A stretch of DNA of 64,000 bases from Candidatus Gastranaerophilales bacterium (lineage in GTDB: Bacteria; Cyanobacteriota; Vampirovibrionia; Gastranaerophilales; Gastranaerophilaceae). Below are positions 32,713-42,503 of this stretch, in pieces. The stretch's first letter is position 1. The number at the start of each line of letters is the position of its first letter. The notes beneath the pieces were generated by a model. It saw only the letters and a list, made by a program, of their open reading frames with translations, ran no database searches and was not told where the DNA came from. The position numbers and the translations under genes are program-made. The stretch lies in contig CALUXX010000002.1 in the NCBI GenBank assembly GCA_944324845.1, positions 292,496 to 356,495 on the forward strand, written 5' to 3'.

Positions 32713-34173
32713 TTATTTATCCTCAATTGATATAGTCACTTCTTGCGGAAGTGCTATTACGCTTTCTAATTCAGCTTTTGCTACATTATATTTATAAATA
32801 GTTTCAATATAAGAACATTGCGCATTGTTATAGTTAACTTTTGCATCTTGTAATTGGATGTAATCGCCTAAACCTACATAGTAACGACCTTCTGCCAGTT
32901 CATAATTTTCATATGTTTGGTGAACTCTTACTGCTAATAGCGGAATTTGTTTTTCAAGTTCTAGCATATTGATATATGCGTTTTGAACTTCAAAATATAT
33001 ATCTTGATTAAGTTGGTTTAGAGAATTTTCTGCAATCTCAACTTGAAATTTTGCAGCATCAACATTTGCTTTTTGAGCCATAATGTTCAAGTAACTGGAC
33101 ATATTTACGCCAACGTTAAGAGAATTGGTGTTGTTTAAATCTCTAAATGAGTATCCTGCATTTGCTGATATTTCAGGGTAATAATTTCTTTTTACATATA
33201 AAAGATTTTCTTTTACGGCATCAAGTGTTGAATTGTATGCTTTTAAATCAGCTCTGTTTTTGTATGCAATTTCAATACATTCTTCAAATGAATAGGGAAA
33301 TTCTTTTACTTCATAATCTGTTAAAACATCCCATTTTTCGACAGCAGTTAATAGTTTTGCATTTTCTACACCTTCGGGTGCTTTTGTTTTGTCAACAACT
33401 GCAGGTCTTTCCATATTGGTTAAATCGACAGGCGCTACATTGTTTTTTATATTAAATTCTTCTGTACTTGAGATTGAATATTCTGGTGCTTTGGTTAAAT
33501 ACATAGTGTTATTCAAATTTACAAGAGTATTTTTATATGCATTTTGTGATTGTATAAGTGCAATTTTTGAATCACTTAATGTTACCTCTGCATTTACTAA
33601 ATCAATTTTAGATTTAAGACCTTCATCGAAATATGCTTTTGTTCTTTGATAGTTTCTTTCGTTAATATCAACATATGCTTTATTTATAAGAACAGTTGCC
33701 CGTGCGGCTAAAACCTCATAATACCTTTGTTTCACGTTGAATATTGTTTCTCTGACTGTGTTGTCAAATGTGTATAAATCTGCAATTTTGTAGAACTTTT
33801 CCATTTTTATTCTTGCGTTGGTTCTTCCAAAGTTCCATATTAATTGGTTGAGTGAGGCTTCTACTGAATAAACTCCGGAACTGGTTGATCTTTGTTTTGC
33901 TTTTGAACCTGTATAGTTATATCCAGTTCCAACCCCAAGTGTTGGGAAAAATTCTGATCTTGCTAAATTTACATTACTTTTTGATATTTCATAGTTGTAT
34001 TTAGCATTTTTTATGTAAGGACTGTTTTTTAATGCTATTGTAATACAGTCATTTAATGTTAATACAGAGTTTCGCTCTACTTTGATGTCTTGGAGGGCAT
34101 ATGAAGGGTTTGTATATGTTAATAAGGTTATTATAATAAAAGAACTAAGTATTATTTTTCTAAAGTTTTCCAC
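32713..34173 (-). CDS. tolC: TolC family outer-membrane efflux protein
   Basis: 486 aa, GTG start preceded by GAGG with 7-base spacing; an overlapping ATG two bases upstream is out of frame. A signal peptide spans about 1-27. Two internally duplicated helical regions follow, each opening with a TLNDCITIALKNSPYI or SFEECIEIAYKNRADL segment, the OEP repeat hallmark. A Pro/Lys insert near 240-280 separates the halves. It forms the outer-membrane channel of the MacAB system encoded downstream. Confidence 0.93.
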   Translation of the reverse strand: MENFRKIILSSFIIITLLTYTNPSYALQDIKVERNSVLTLNDCITIALKNSPYIKNAKYNYEISKSNVNLARSEFFPTLGVGTGYNYTGSKAKQRSTSSGVYSVEASLNQLIWNFGRTNARIKMEKFYKIADLYTFDNTVRETIFNVKQRYYEVLAARATVLINKAYVDINERNYQRTKAYFDEGLKSKIDLVNAEVTLSDSKIALIQSQNAYKNTLVNLNNTMYLTKAPEYSISSTEEFNIKNNVAPVDLTNMERPAVVDKTKAPEGVENAKLLTAVEKWDVLTDYEVKEFPYSFEECIEIAYKNRADLKAYNSTLDAVKENLLYVKRNYYPEISANAGYSFRDLNNTNSLNVGVNMSSYLNIMAQKANVDAAKFQVEIAENSLNQLNQDIYFEVQNAYINMLELEKQIPLLAVRVHQTYENYELAEGRYYVGLGDYIQLQDAKVNYNNAQCSYIETIYKYNVAKAELESVIALPQEVTISIEDK

Positions 34174-34568
34174 ATTAATTCCTCATTGTACATGTGTAGA
34201 ACGATGATGTTATTATATTGTTCATTATTATTTTAATTACTGCGTGAATCAAAGCAATTACACATAAAGTTATATTAATATTTTATATCATATCAATTGA
34301 CTTTTTATTTGTGTTTTACTAAGATATCGTATAATTGTAGGATTCATTATTTGTTAAAAATTGTTAGAAAATATTAACATATGTAACAATTTTATCGTGT
34401 TTATTAAAGTTTTGTAAAAATAAATCCGATAACAAGCAAAAATAGATATCCTCTGGGTTTATATATAATATCTACCAATATATTAAATGTATATAACATG
34501 TTAAACAGTGATAGATAAAAATTGACAAAGTAATAAAGAAGTGAATGCGACAAGAAAAGGAGTATGAC
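34174..34568. other. 395-base divergent promoter region between tolC and the adhesin gene
   Basis: No ORF of note. Plus-strand signals: TATAATTGTAGG at 34330, a TGTAACAATT motif at 34382, and GCAA at 34436 followed by GTTTATATATAATA at 34457, one base off the spacing of the GCAA-N17 elements. The long leader (up to about 230 bases) before the adhesin ATG could carry regulation, but I see no recognisable riboswitch. Confidence 0.4.
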
Positions 34569-36785
34569 ATGAACAGAAAAGCGCTTATTTTACTAGCAAT
34601 GGCTTCTACATTTGCTATACCAAGCGGATCCTATGCAGCCTCCGATATAACCGGTGTATCCGGTAGCGGTGGAGTGTATAACATTTCAGCAGAATTTATT
34701 GGAAAAGACGGTGGTACCGGTTTTAGAAAATATGATAATTTTACAGTTGGAAAAGGTGATACTGCAAACTTAATGTTTGACGGTTATACAAAAAATGGTA
34801 CGGCTGCAAGTATTGAAACTTTTATCAACCTTGTAAAAAATCCTGTCAATATTAATGGTGTAGTTAATACAATGAAGAGTACAGGATTTTATGATGGTCA
34901 TGCTGTATTCATTACTCCTGGCGGAATGGTTGTTGGTGCTTCCGGTGTGTTAAATGTCGGAAGATTATCAACAGTTACTCCTTCAACAGCAAAATTTAAT
35001 GAAATGGGCTCAGCATATGATGCTTATGTCGCAGATAAAACTCAAGAAAACGCACAAGCTTTCGTTAACACTGGTGTTATGAATTTCTTATCAAATTCAA
35101 AAACAGGTGGATCTTGGGGCAGTCATGGAGATATTACTGTTGAAGAAGGCGGCAAAATCATTGCTCGTGACGGCGTAGTATTAAGAGGTGCAAATGTTAA
35201 TGTTGCAGGTGCTGTTGTTAACGGTATTCCTTCAAATACTACATATAATAAACCATATACTGATAGTTTATTTGATTCATTGGTTAATACTGACGGTATA
35301 AAGGCTGCAACAGCTAAAACTTCCGGAGGTCAATTAGTTATTGAATCTACAGAAGGTATGACTGTTACTGGTAACGTATTAAACAATGATAACGGTGGTA
35401 CTTATATTACAAATAACGGTTCTACCGGCATGAAAGTTTCAGGTGAAGTTTATGCAAAAGGTGGAACAGCAAGATTATATAGTACAAAAGGTGATTTAAA
35501 GGTTGGAACTGATGCTGCAACTAAAATTGGTGGTACTGAAGTTCAAGTATTAAATAACAATGGTGGCGCATTAACATTAGGAAGCAATGCTAATATTGAT
35601 GCTACAACAACTAAGATTTATAACCACGGTACTGGAGCATTGACATCTGATGCTACTATTAAAACAACAACATTATCAATGAAAAATGAAGCCGGAAAAG
35701 GTTCAGATGGCGTTGGTATGAAAGTTGGCGGAACAATTACCGGTGGTGGTGATGTTGCTATTAAAAACTATGATGGCAATATGACATATAACGCAAACGT
35801 TACAAACAGCGGTTATAATACCGGTATTGTAAACTACGGTGCTGATATGAATGTTGGTGGTACTGTTGCTAATAATGGTAATGCAGGCATTATCAATATT
35901 AAGCAAGAAGGTACTGGAGCAATGAATGTTACCGGTACAATCACAAATACATCAGCAAAAGGTCATACATCATCTGTTGTTGATAATACAACAACATATA
36001 TCACTAATAAAACCGGAAATGGTATGACATATTCTGGAACAGCCAATATCACAAATGGTAATATCGCAATTAATAATTATAAAGGTGATATGACAGTTAA
36101 CGGAAAAATTACTGCAAATAAAGGTAATTTAGGTATTGTAGATAGAACCGGCGGTGGTGAAATGCTTGTTGATTCTACAATTTCAGTTACCGGCGGCGAT
36201 ACAGTTCTTAAGAAAGAAAGCGGAACAACCGGTGATATGACCGTTAATGGTACAATTACTCACGATGGTTATGCTGCATTATTGAACAACGAAGGCGAAT
36301 TAAATATTGGTGCAACCGTTGTAAATAATGGTGGAGCAGTAAAAGATGCTGAAGGTAATTTAGCTGGCGGTTTCTATGCAATTTCAAGAACAAATGGTAC
36401 TGGTGTTAATATTACTGATGACTTCAATATGACAGGTAATGGTGAAGTTCTTATTAAGAACAAAACTGGTGCCAATGGCTTGAATTATGCTCAAGGTGCT
36501 ACAATTAACACTTCTGGCTATCAAGCAGCTCTTGTTAATAGAACAGGTAATATGGATGTTAAAGGTAACATTTCAGCAGATCAAATTATCGTAAGAGCTG
36601 GTACTGAAGCAGACCCATCTACTGGTAAGTTCTCTGTTTCTGGTACTTTAACTCCGAAAGATTCTGATACTAGAAGCTACATTGTTAACTGGTATAAAGG
36701 TTCAGAAAATGCAGTTAACGGTGATACTGAAAACGGAAAAATGTATTCAGATAACGTTGAAATTAGACAACAAGAAGTTCAATAA
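34569..36785 (+). CDS. Filamentous-haemagglutinin-like secreted adhesin
   Basis: 738 aa from the ATG at 34569, chosen for its AAGGAG site and the signal peptide (about 1-24, ending SYA-AS). Residues 25-150 hold a TPS-type haemagglutination domain: NLVKNPVNINGVVN, then GHAVFITPGGMVVGASGVLNVGRLS, equivalent to the NPNGI and GANG regions recognised by two-partner secretion. The remainder is a repetitive parallel beta-helix rich in Gly, Asn and Thr, with NxG and GxMTVxG repeats about 20 residues apart. There is no C-terminal autotransporter barrel, and no TpsB transporter gene lies nearby. Automated annotation often labels such proteins LktA-family filamentous adhesins. Confidence 0.85.
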   Translation: MNRKALILLAMASTFAIPSGSYAASDITGVSGSGGVYNISAEFIGKDGGTGFRKYDNFTVGKGDTANLMFDGYTKNGTAASIETFINLVKNPVNINGVVNTMKSTGFYDGHAVFITPGGMVVGASGVLNVGRLSTVTPSTAKFNEMGSAYDAYVADKTQENAQAFVNTGVMNFLSNSKTGGSWGSHGDITVEEGGKIIARDGVVLRGANVNVAGAVVNGIPSNTTYNKPYTDSLFDSLVNTDGIKAATAKTSGGQLVIESTEGMTVTGNVLNNDNGGTYITNNGSTGMKVSGEVYAKGGTARLYSTKGDLKVGTDAATKIGGTEVQVLNNNGGALTLGSNANIDATTTKIYNHGTGALTSDATIKTTTLSMKNEAGKGSDGVGMKVGGTITGGGDVAIKNYDGNMTYNANVTNSGYNTGIVNYGADMNVGGTVANNGNAGIINIKQEGTGAMNVTGTITNTSAKGHTSSVVDNTTTYITNKTGNGMTYSGTANITNGNIAINNYKGDMTVNGKITANKGNLGIVDRTGGGEMLVDSTISVTGGDTVLKKESGTTGDMTVNGTITHDGYAALLNNEGELNIGATVVNNGGAVKDAEGNLAGGFYAISRTNGTGVNITDDFNMTGNGEVLIKNKTGANGLNYAQGATINTSGYQAALVNRTGNMDVKGNISADQIIVRAGTEADPSTGKFSVSGTLTPKDSDTRSYIVNWYKGSENAVNGDTENGKMYSDNVEIRQQEVQ

Positions 36786-36800
36786 TTTGACAAATAAAAA

Positions 36801-36836
36801 AGGAGCGGAATCATTTGATTCCGCTCCTTTTTTTTA
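36801..36836. terminator. Rho-independent terminator, bidirectional
   Basis: AGGAGCGGAATCA / TGATTCCGCTCCT with a very short loop and T8 on the plus strand, A5 on the other side. It lies between the convergent adhesin and prfB genes. Confidence 0.94.
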
Positions 36837-36844
36837 TTCATTTT

Positions 36845-37943
36845 TTATTCATTTATTTGGGTATTTTTGCGAAGATAACTTTCTACAAACCCATCTAAAT
36901 CTCCATCCATAACAGCATCAACGTTACCTACTTCGTAGCCGGTTCTATGATCTTTCACCATTTTATATGGGTGGAAAACGTATGAACGAATTTGTGAACC
37001 AAAATTTATATCAACATTTTCACCTTTTAGTTCAGCCATTTTCTTTTCATATTCAGCTTCTTTGATTGCCAATAGCTTTGATACCAGAATTTGCATTGCA
37101 TATTCTCTGTTTTGAAGTTGTGAGCGTTCTTGTTGACATTTTACAACTATACCTGATGGTTTATGTAATATTCTTACTGCAGTTTCAACTTTATTTACGT
37201 TTTGTCCGCCTGCACCACCTGAGCGCATTGTTGTTATTTCTAAGTCTTCAGGCGGAATTGTAATTGTTTTTTCGAAATCTTCTATTATTGGTGAAACTTC
37301 TACAGATGCAAAACTTGTTTGGCGCTTTCCGTTTGCGTTAAATGGTGAAATTCTCACTAAACGATGAACTCCTTTTTCGGCTTTTGCATATCCAAATGCG
37401 TAGGAACCTGAGATTTTGATTGTTGCTGATTTTATTCCTGCTTCATCTCCATCGAGTTTGTCTAAGAGTTCTGATTTCCAGCCTCGTTGTTCTACCCATC
37501 TTAAATACATTCGAAGCAGCATACTAGCCCAATCTTGGGCATCTGTTCCGCCTGCGCCTGCATTGATTGTTAATATTGCATCTGCTTTGTCGTATTCTCC
37601 TGAAAGTAATTGCTCTAATTCAAATTTCTCAAGTGATACAGATAAATTTTTTAATTGTTCCATGCTATCAGCTATCAAATCACTATCAGATAATTCCAAT
37701 GCTGCATTACAATCATCAATTATATTGTTCCATGTTGAAAATTTTTCTAATATATCTTTTTTTTCTTTTATTAATTGTCCAACTTTTGAAACTTTTGTAT
37801 TATCAGACCAAATGTCTGGTTTTTGCATTTCTTTTTCAAGATTTTCAACTTCTTTTTTTATATTTGCAGGGTCAAAGACACTCCTTTAATTTATCAATTC
37901 TAGGTATTATTAAATTTAATTCCTGCTTTAATTCTGTTTCCAT
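36845..37943 (-). CDS. prfB: Peptide chain release factor 2, with programmed +1 frameshift
   Basis: The gene is split over two frames. It starts at the ATG at 37943 and reads 23 codons (ending LKECL) to CTT-TGA, where the in-frame TGA (37874-37872) is bypassed by a +1 shift to GAC. The second frame then runs to 36845, giving 365 aa, the usual RF2 length. A Shine-Dalgarno-like AAGGAG sits just before the CTTTGAC slip site, as in E. coli. The GGQ loop is visible ([16 protein letters not shown]). RF2 reads TGA and TAA stops; low RF2 raises frameshifting, an autoregulatory loop. The frame annotated from the first internal ATG (37828) would miss 38 residues. Confidence 0.95.
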
Positions 37944-37960
37944 ATTATCATTTTATTATA

Positions 37961-38003
37961 AAAAACTTTCCACGCAATTAAATCTACGTGTTTAGGGAAG
38001 TTT
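37961..38003 (-). terminator. Imperfect hairpin terminator after the 5'-nucleotidase gene
   Basis: Minus strand AAAACTT-CC-CACG pairs with CGTG-GAAAGTTTT with a bulge and is followed by T6. It separates the 38007 gene from prfB. Confidence 0.5.
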
Positions 38004-38006
38004 TAT

Positions 38007-39497
38007 TTATTCGTGAACTATTTTTATTCTATCATCTGTTTTTATTTCAACAGGTTCCTTTTGTGATAGTAAAATATTTTCAACACATTTTGCAGCCGAA
38101 AAATCATAGATTTTTAGAGTTTTATCAGGTTTATATAATGTCTTAAATCCATCATTTCCTTGTGCACAATATTCATTTAGTACAGTTGTATAGAATTTGT
38201 CAGTTCTTGGATTATTTATGTTGATTGGTGTTTCTTTTCCTGTTTTATCAACGAAACTCATTGATAAAAGATTTCCTTTATCAGAAACTGTATATTTTAA
38301 CCCTGAAGCATAGAAGATTCCTGGTTTGTTTGATATATTAACGAAAGATTTTGCAGCAACTTTAAAAGCATCAACAATGTCTTTTTCACTGTAATTTATT
38401 CGATATAGATGTGTTTTAAATGGTAATATATCATAAATTGTTCGGGTATCGATTTTACCTGCTTCGAAATACCCTCTGATGTGTGCTGCTGCAAGAAGTG
38501 CAATATCACAATCCAAATCTTTTCTTACACAGTCAGTTATAAAGTACGCATGACCGTTTGGTTCTATTAAATCATTATGAAGTGGTGGTGGAGCTGCTTT
38601 GATACTTCCTAAAATTTTTTGTTCTCCAAATATTTTATCAAATACATATTTTGTAGGGGCGTATCTTGGGAAATTTCTTGTATTAGCTATATTATTTTGA
38701 ACTTTTTTGATTATCCCATTTTTGTCAAATTCAAGGTTTAAAATTCCAAAATTTTTCCCATCTCGTCCGCCTTGAGTTATTACAACAGGTTCTCCGATTT
38801 TTGAGTATTGTAAATTTTCGCCTTCTTTTATACCTTCTACCAAATCGTGTGAGTGACCGCCTAAAATTACATCAATTCCTTTTGTTTGTTGTGCTACGAT
38901 TTTATCTATTGTATAACCCATATGTGACAGTAGTATAATTTTGTTTATCCCTTGAGCTTCAAGCTTATCAACTTCTTTTTGAATTGAATTTAGTGCTTCT
39001 TTGGGAGGAAGAACTTGGACTTCTGTTTGAACGATTCCATCTTTTGAGCGTTGGTGTAAATCAAGCGGAGAAGCTCCGATAATTCCGTATTTGTGTCCGT
39101 TACGTTCTGCAATTATAGAATTTTTTGTTATTTGTTTAGAAAATGGGTTGCCTGGTTTTATATTTACATTATTGGCAAGAAGTTTATATTTTATCAATTT
39201 TAATACAGAATCTGCATTTGCTTGCATATCATATTCGTGGTTTCCTGCGGCTGAGGCTGTTATTCCAAGCATATTTTGAAACATTACTGCTAATTGATTA
39301 GTTTGATAATTATCGCCTAATTGAATATCTCCTGATGATAGTTTGAATGTATCAACTTCTGTTTTGTTATTTTTATGTGATGAATCAAATCCATTGGCAG
39401 CAGTCATTGTGCGTTCCATATTTATTGCTTTGCCATGGTAATCATTTATATAAAAAATACTTGTTTTAATATTTAGATTTTGATTTTGAATTATCAA
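38007..39497 (-). CDS. 5'-nucleotidase/UshA-like metallophosphoesterase without signal peptide
   Basis: 496 aa. The metallophosphatase domain spans about 12-300 with the metal motifs INDYHG (residues about 17-22), SSGDIQLGDN, AGNHEYD and LGGHSHDLVEG. The C-terminal 5'-nucleotidase substrate domain spans about 310-480. The start is a TTG at 39497 with GGGAG upstream; the first metal motif begins 17 residues in, so no upstream ATG or signal peptide fits. The family is normally periplasmic or surface-anchored, so a cytoplasmic form is unusual. It would release phosphate from nucleotides or related esters. A flanking basic FSKQITKN segment is unremarkable. Confidence 0.85.
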   Translation of the reverse strand: MIIQNQNLNIKTSIFYINDYHGKAINMERTMTAANGFDSSHKNNKTEVDTFKLSSGDIQLGDNYQTNQLAVMFQNMLGITASAAGNHEYDMQANADSVLKLIKYKLLANNVNIKPGNPFSKQITKNSIIAERNGHKYGIIGASPLDLHQRSKDGIVQTEVQVLPPKEALNSIQKEVDKLEAQGINKIILLSHMGYTIDKIVAQQTKGIDVILGGHSHDLVEGIKEGENLQYSKIGEPVVITQGGRDGKNFGILNLEFDKNGIIKKVQNNIANTRNFPRYAPTKYVFDKIFGEQKILGSIKAAPPPLHNDLIEPNGHAYFITDCVRKDLDCDIALLAAAHIRGYFEAGKIDTRTIYDILPFKTHLYRINYSEKDIVDAFKVAAKSFVNISNKPGIFYASGLKYTVSDKGNLLSMSFVDKTGKETPININNPRTDKFYTTVLNEYCAQGNDGFKTLYKPDKTLKIYDFSAAKCVENILLSQKEPVEIKTDDRIKIVHE

Positions 39498-39583
39498 AAC
39501 TACAATCTCCCATAAGTCCTTTTTCTTATGAAAACACCTAAATATTAAAAATAAGTACTTTTATATACTTTTAGTTACAAAAT

Positions 39584-39814
39584 TTAAAATTTCATTATTT
39601 GTACATCCCAGTTTTTCGATAATTCATCGTATATATCGTTAATCTTATCAACGACTTCAAGCAAAATTATTCCATAATTCAAGCATTTATAATCACCCAT
39701 ATCGTGAAGTCCCAATCTTGTTTTGATTGCACAGCCGTATTTTGTGAAAATTTCTTGTAATTTTTGTGATTCTTCAATTCTGTTAGGCACAGAAATCCCT
39801 ATTATTGCGGTCAT
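39584..39814 (-). CDS. ACT-like small protein (TM1266/iron-hydrogenase regulator type)
   Basis: 76 aa, a single beta-alpha-beta ACT-like domain: IIGISVPNRIEESQKLQEIFTKYG, KTRLGLHDM, then IILLEVVDKINDIYDEL. This pattern matches the TM1266-type proteins often annotated as iron-only hydrogenase system regulators. No hydrogenase maturation gene lies nearby. It may bind a small ligand as a dimer. AGGAG precedes the ATG, and it is followed on the minus strand by the 5'-nucleotidase gene at 39497. Confidence 0.7.
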   Translation of the reverse strand: MTAIIGISVPNRIEESQKLQEIFTKYGCAIKTRLGLHDMGDYKCLNYGIILLEVVDKINDIYDELSKNWDVQIMKF

Positions 39815-39851
39815 ATTTTACTCCTTTTTATTAAGGTAAAATATTTTGCAC

Positions 39852-39886
39852 AAAAAAATAATACCCAAAAAGGGTATTATTTTTTT
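39852..39886. terminator. Rho-independent terminator
   Basis: AAAATAATACCC / GGGTATTATTTT with a 5-base loop and T runs on both strands. It lies after the 39902 gene on the minus strand. Confidence 0.85.
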
Positions 39887-39901
39887 ACTAATTTAACAAT
39901 C

Positions 39902-40219
39902 TTATTCAATATCGAGATTGTCCATGGCTTGAAGCTGTTTTTTCTTCATATTATGCACAACTGCATCAACTAACAACTCATAAGATTTCATATTTTCAAT
40001 ATTAGGAAATTCTTCTTTGAGTTGGGCTCTGACCATCGCTTCCAGCTCTTGTTCGTCAGAAAATGTTTGAATGTCTTCAACTCCCGTAATTGACTCTAAA
40101 TAATCCGTTGTGCTTTTATCCAATTTGTTTTTGTTAGAAAAAGCAAGCCAGCCAAATCGTGGATTAACACTTTCCTTTAATCTTTTGATAAGTTCTGAAT
40201 TTTTTAATCGGTTTAGCAT
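39902..40219 (-). CDS. Small acidic protein, unknown
   Basis: 105 aa from the ATG at 40219, preferred over the upstream TTG at 40246 because AGAGG precedes it. Soluble and highly charged, with an N-terminal basic helix (LNRLKNSELIKRLKESV), a middle SFDEQELEAMVRAQLKEEFPNIE-like acidic region and a Lys/Gln C-terminal helix. There is no cysteine, membrane helix or signal peptide. No family recognised. It is monocistronic between glyS and a terminator. Confidence 0.65.
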   Translation of the reverse strand: MLNRLKNSELIKRLKESVNPRFGWLAFSNKNKLDKSTTDYLESITGVEDIQTFSDEQELEAMVRAQLKEEFPNIENMKSYELLVDAVVHNMKKKQLQAMDNLDIE

Positions 40220-40324
40220 GACTACCTCTAATCTTTTATATTGCAATATTTAAAAGTATCCTGAAAAAATTAATTGACTATTTTTACTATCTATTTTACA
40301 AAATTTAACAAAAATGTCAAATTA

Positions 40325-42313
40325 TTATAGTTTAGCAAAGTCTGTTAAGTGATTATATTTTTCTTTTAACAGTGTTAAAAGTGCTAATCTGTTATTTTTA
40401 ACATTTTCATCTTTATCCATAACAAGAACATCATCGAAAAATTTTGTTACACATGGATTAAGCTGTTCTAATTGTTGTAGATAATTTTTATAATCATTAT
40501 TTTCTTCAACTTTAATTATTTGATTATATAAAGATTTTTCTGCTTCTTCTTTAAAATATTTTTCATCAATATTGTTGAAAGAATTATCTTTCAAGATTCT
40601 AATAACTCTATTTGCATTTTCAACAAGTAATGGTGCATTCAAATCTTTAACAATTTGAACTCTTTGAGCATAATCTGCAATATCTTTTAGAGGATTTTTA
40701 ACAGCACATGCCTCAAGAACATTTTTATTATATTTTTCACTTAAGAATATAATCATTCTTTGAATGAAAAATTCATTAACTTCATCAGCACAATCTCTTT
40801 GTACCGGAAGTAATTTTAGACATTCTTTAATATATTTATCAACATCTATATTAAGATTACTGTCAAGAACTGTTCTAATTACACCAAGAGCTGCTCTTCT
40901 GACTCCTAACGGGTCAGATGAACCTGTAGGTTTTTTGCCTGCTGCAAATACTGCACAAACAGTATCTATTTTGTCTGCAATTCCGACAATTTGACCTTCA
41001 ATTCCTTTTGCAGTTTCACTTTCTGCATTCAGTGGGAAGTAATGTTCTTTTATACCATTAACGACTTTATCATTTTCTTTTGAAACTCTTGCATAATCAG
41101 CTCCGATAAAGCCTTGAAGTTCTGTAAATTCAAATACCAAATTTGTAGTTAAGTCAGCTTTGCATAGTTTTGCTGTTCTAACGATGTCAGTATCTGAAAT
41201 ATTTAAATCTTTCGCGATTTTTTGTGAAATTTCAATTAATCTTTGAGTTTTGTCATACATTGACCCCATTCCTTTTTGGAATGTTACACCTTTTAGTGCT
41301 TCAACATATTCAACAAGTGGTTTTTTCGTATCTTCATTAAAGAAGAATACCGCATCATCAAGTCTTGCTTTAATAACTCTTACGTTTCCGGCTTGAACGT
41401 TTTTAAATTCATCACCAATATAGTTTGTCATTGTAATAAATTTATTGATTAATTTACCATCTTTATACAATGCAAAGTATCTTTGATGAACAGCCATAAC
41501 CGTAACAGTTACTTCTTCAGGAATATCAAGATATCTTGGGTCAAATTCGCAAAGTGCAGGAACCGGATATTCTGTGATAAATGTTACTTCTTCAAGTAAG
41601 TCATCTGTATAATAAGGTTCTGCACCAACTGTTTGGGCTGTTTCTTTTGCTTTATCAATAATGATTTGTTTACGTTCATCTTGATCTGCAATTACATAAA
41701 CTTTTCTCATTATATCTAGATAATTTTTAGGATTGTCGATAAGAACTTTTTGTTCAGAAAATCTGTGTCCTCTTGAGTATATTGAAGATTCTTTATCAAT
41801 AATTTTTATTTTAACTTCTTCATTATCAAGTATTGAAACAATCCATTTTATTGGTCTTGAGAATTTTTCGTCATTATATCCCCATCTCATAAAATGTGAA
41901 CCTTGCAATTTCATAAATATTGAAGGAACATTTTCTTTTAATAATTCGGAAATATCTTTACCTTTAACAATGATTTTTGCGTGAAGATAATTATCTTCTA
42001 CATATAAATCTTCTTTTGATAGGTTGTTTTTTCTTGCAAAGCCTTCACCTGCTTTTGTAAGGTTTCCGTTTTCGTCAAATGCAACATTTTTAATAGGACC
42101 TTTTATTATCTTTTCTTCATCAGCAGTTTTAGCTTCAAGCCCGTCAACAATTACTGCCAATCTTCTTGGTGTTGCATAAACTTTTACATCAGAAAATTTA
42201 ATCTTGTTATCATTTAAAAAGTTTCTAAACCCGTTGTTTAATTGTTCGATTGCTTGCGGGATAAACTTATAAGGTAATTCTTCTGTCCCAACTTCCAATA
42301 AATATATACTCAT
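40325..42313 (-). CDS. glyS: Glycyl-tRNA synthetase beta subunit
   Basis: 662 aa, the usual size. It opens LLEVGTEELPYKFI, contains GPIKNVAFDENGNLTKAGEGFARKN-type segments, MAVHQRYFAL, LDDAVFFF and the FEFTELQGFIGADYA motif, and ends in the DALR anticodon-binding region. The bacterial enzyme is alpha2-beta2; the alpha gene (glyQ), usually adjacent, is not in this window. It charges tRNA-Gly. The next gene upstream is separated by 190 bases without a recognisable gene. Confidence 0.96.
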   Translation of the reverse strand: MSIYLLEVGTEELPYKFIPQAIEQLNNGFRNFLNDNKIKFSDVKVYATPRRLAVIVDGLEAKTADEEKIIKGPIKNVAFDENGNLTKAGEGFARKNNLSKEDLYVEDNYLHAKIIVKGKDISELLKENVPSIFMKLQGSHFMRWGYNDEKFSRPIKWIVSILDNEEVKIKIIDKESSIYSRGHRFSEQKVLIDNPKNYLDIMRKVYVIADQDERKQIIIDKAKETAQTVGAEPYYTDDLLEEVTFITEYPVPALCEFDPRYLDIPEEVTVTVMAVHQRYFALYKDGKLINKFITMTNYIGDEFKNVQAGNVRVIKARLDDAVFFFNEDTKKPLVEYVEALKGVTFQKGMGSMYDKTQRLIEISQKIAKDLNISDTDIVRTAKLCKADLTTNLVFEFTELQGFIGADYARVSKENDKVVNGIKEHYFPLNAESETAKGIEGQIVGIADKIDTVCAVFAAGKKPTGSSDPLGVRRAALGVIRTVLDSNLNIDVDKYIKECLKLLPVQRDCADEVNEFFIQRMIIFLSEKYNKNVLEACAVKNPLKDIADYAQRVQIVKDLNAPLLVENANRVIRILKDNSFNNIDEKYFKEEAEKSLYNQIIKVEENNDYKNYLQQLEQLNPCVTKFFDDVLVMDKDENVKNNRLALLTLLKEKYNHLTDFAKL

Positions 42314-42503
42314 TCTAAATCCTTTATACTCTAATATCTGCTTGAATTATAGTAAAAGCATAGCAGGTTGTAAATACAATATTAATTTTTACTAAAAACA
42401 CTAAAAATACTTCTGCTTGATTGTGGGGCTTGGGCTGTGGAATATTGGCGAAGATATTGAACTTGGTCATTTCTCAATCTGATATTAGTGATACCAATAT
42501 CGA

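Noticed and set aside
36682..36912. 76-residue frame running from the adhesin end across the terminator
   Set aside because: It overlaps the end of the adhesin gene and reads through the terminator hairpin into prfB; no start signal.
37416..37995. Plus-strand frames of 157 and 142 residues over prfB
   Set aside because: They are mirror frames of prfB; the GGQ motif and frameshift site fix the real gene on the minus strand.
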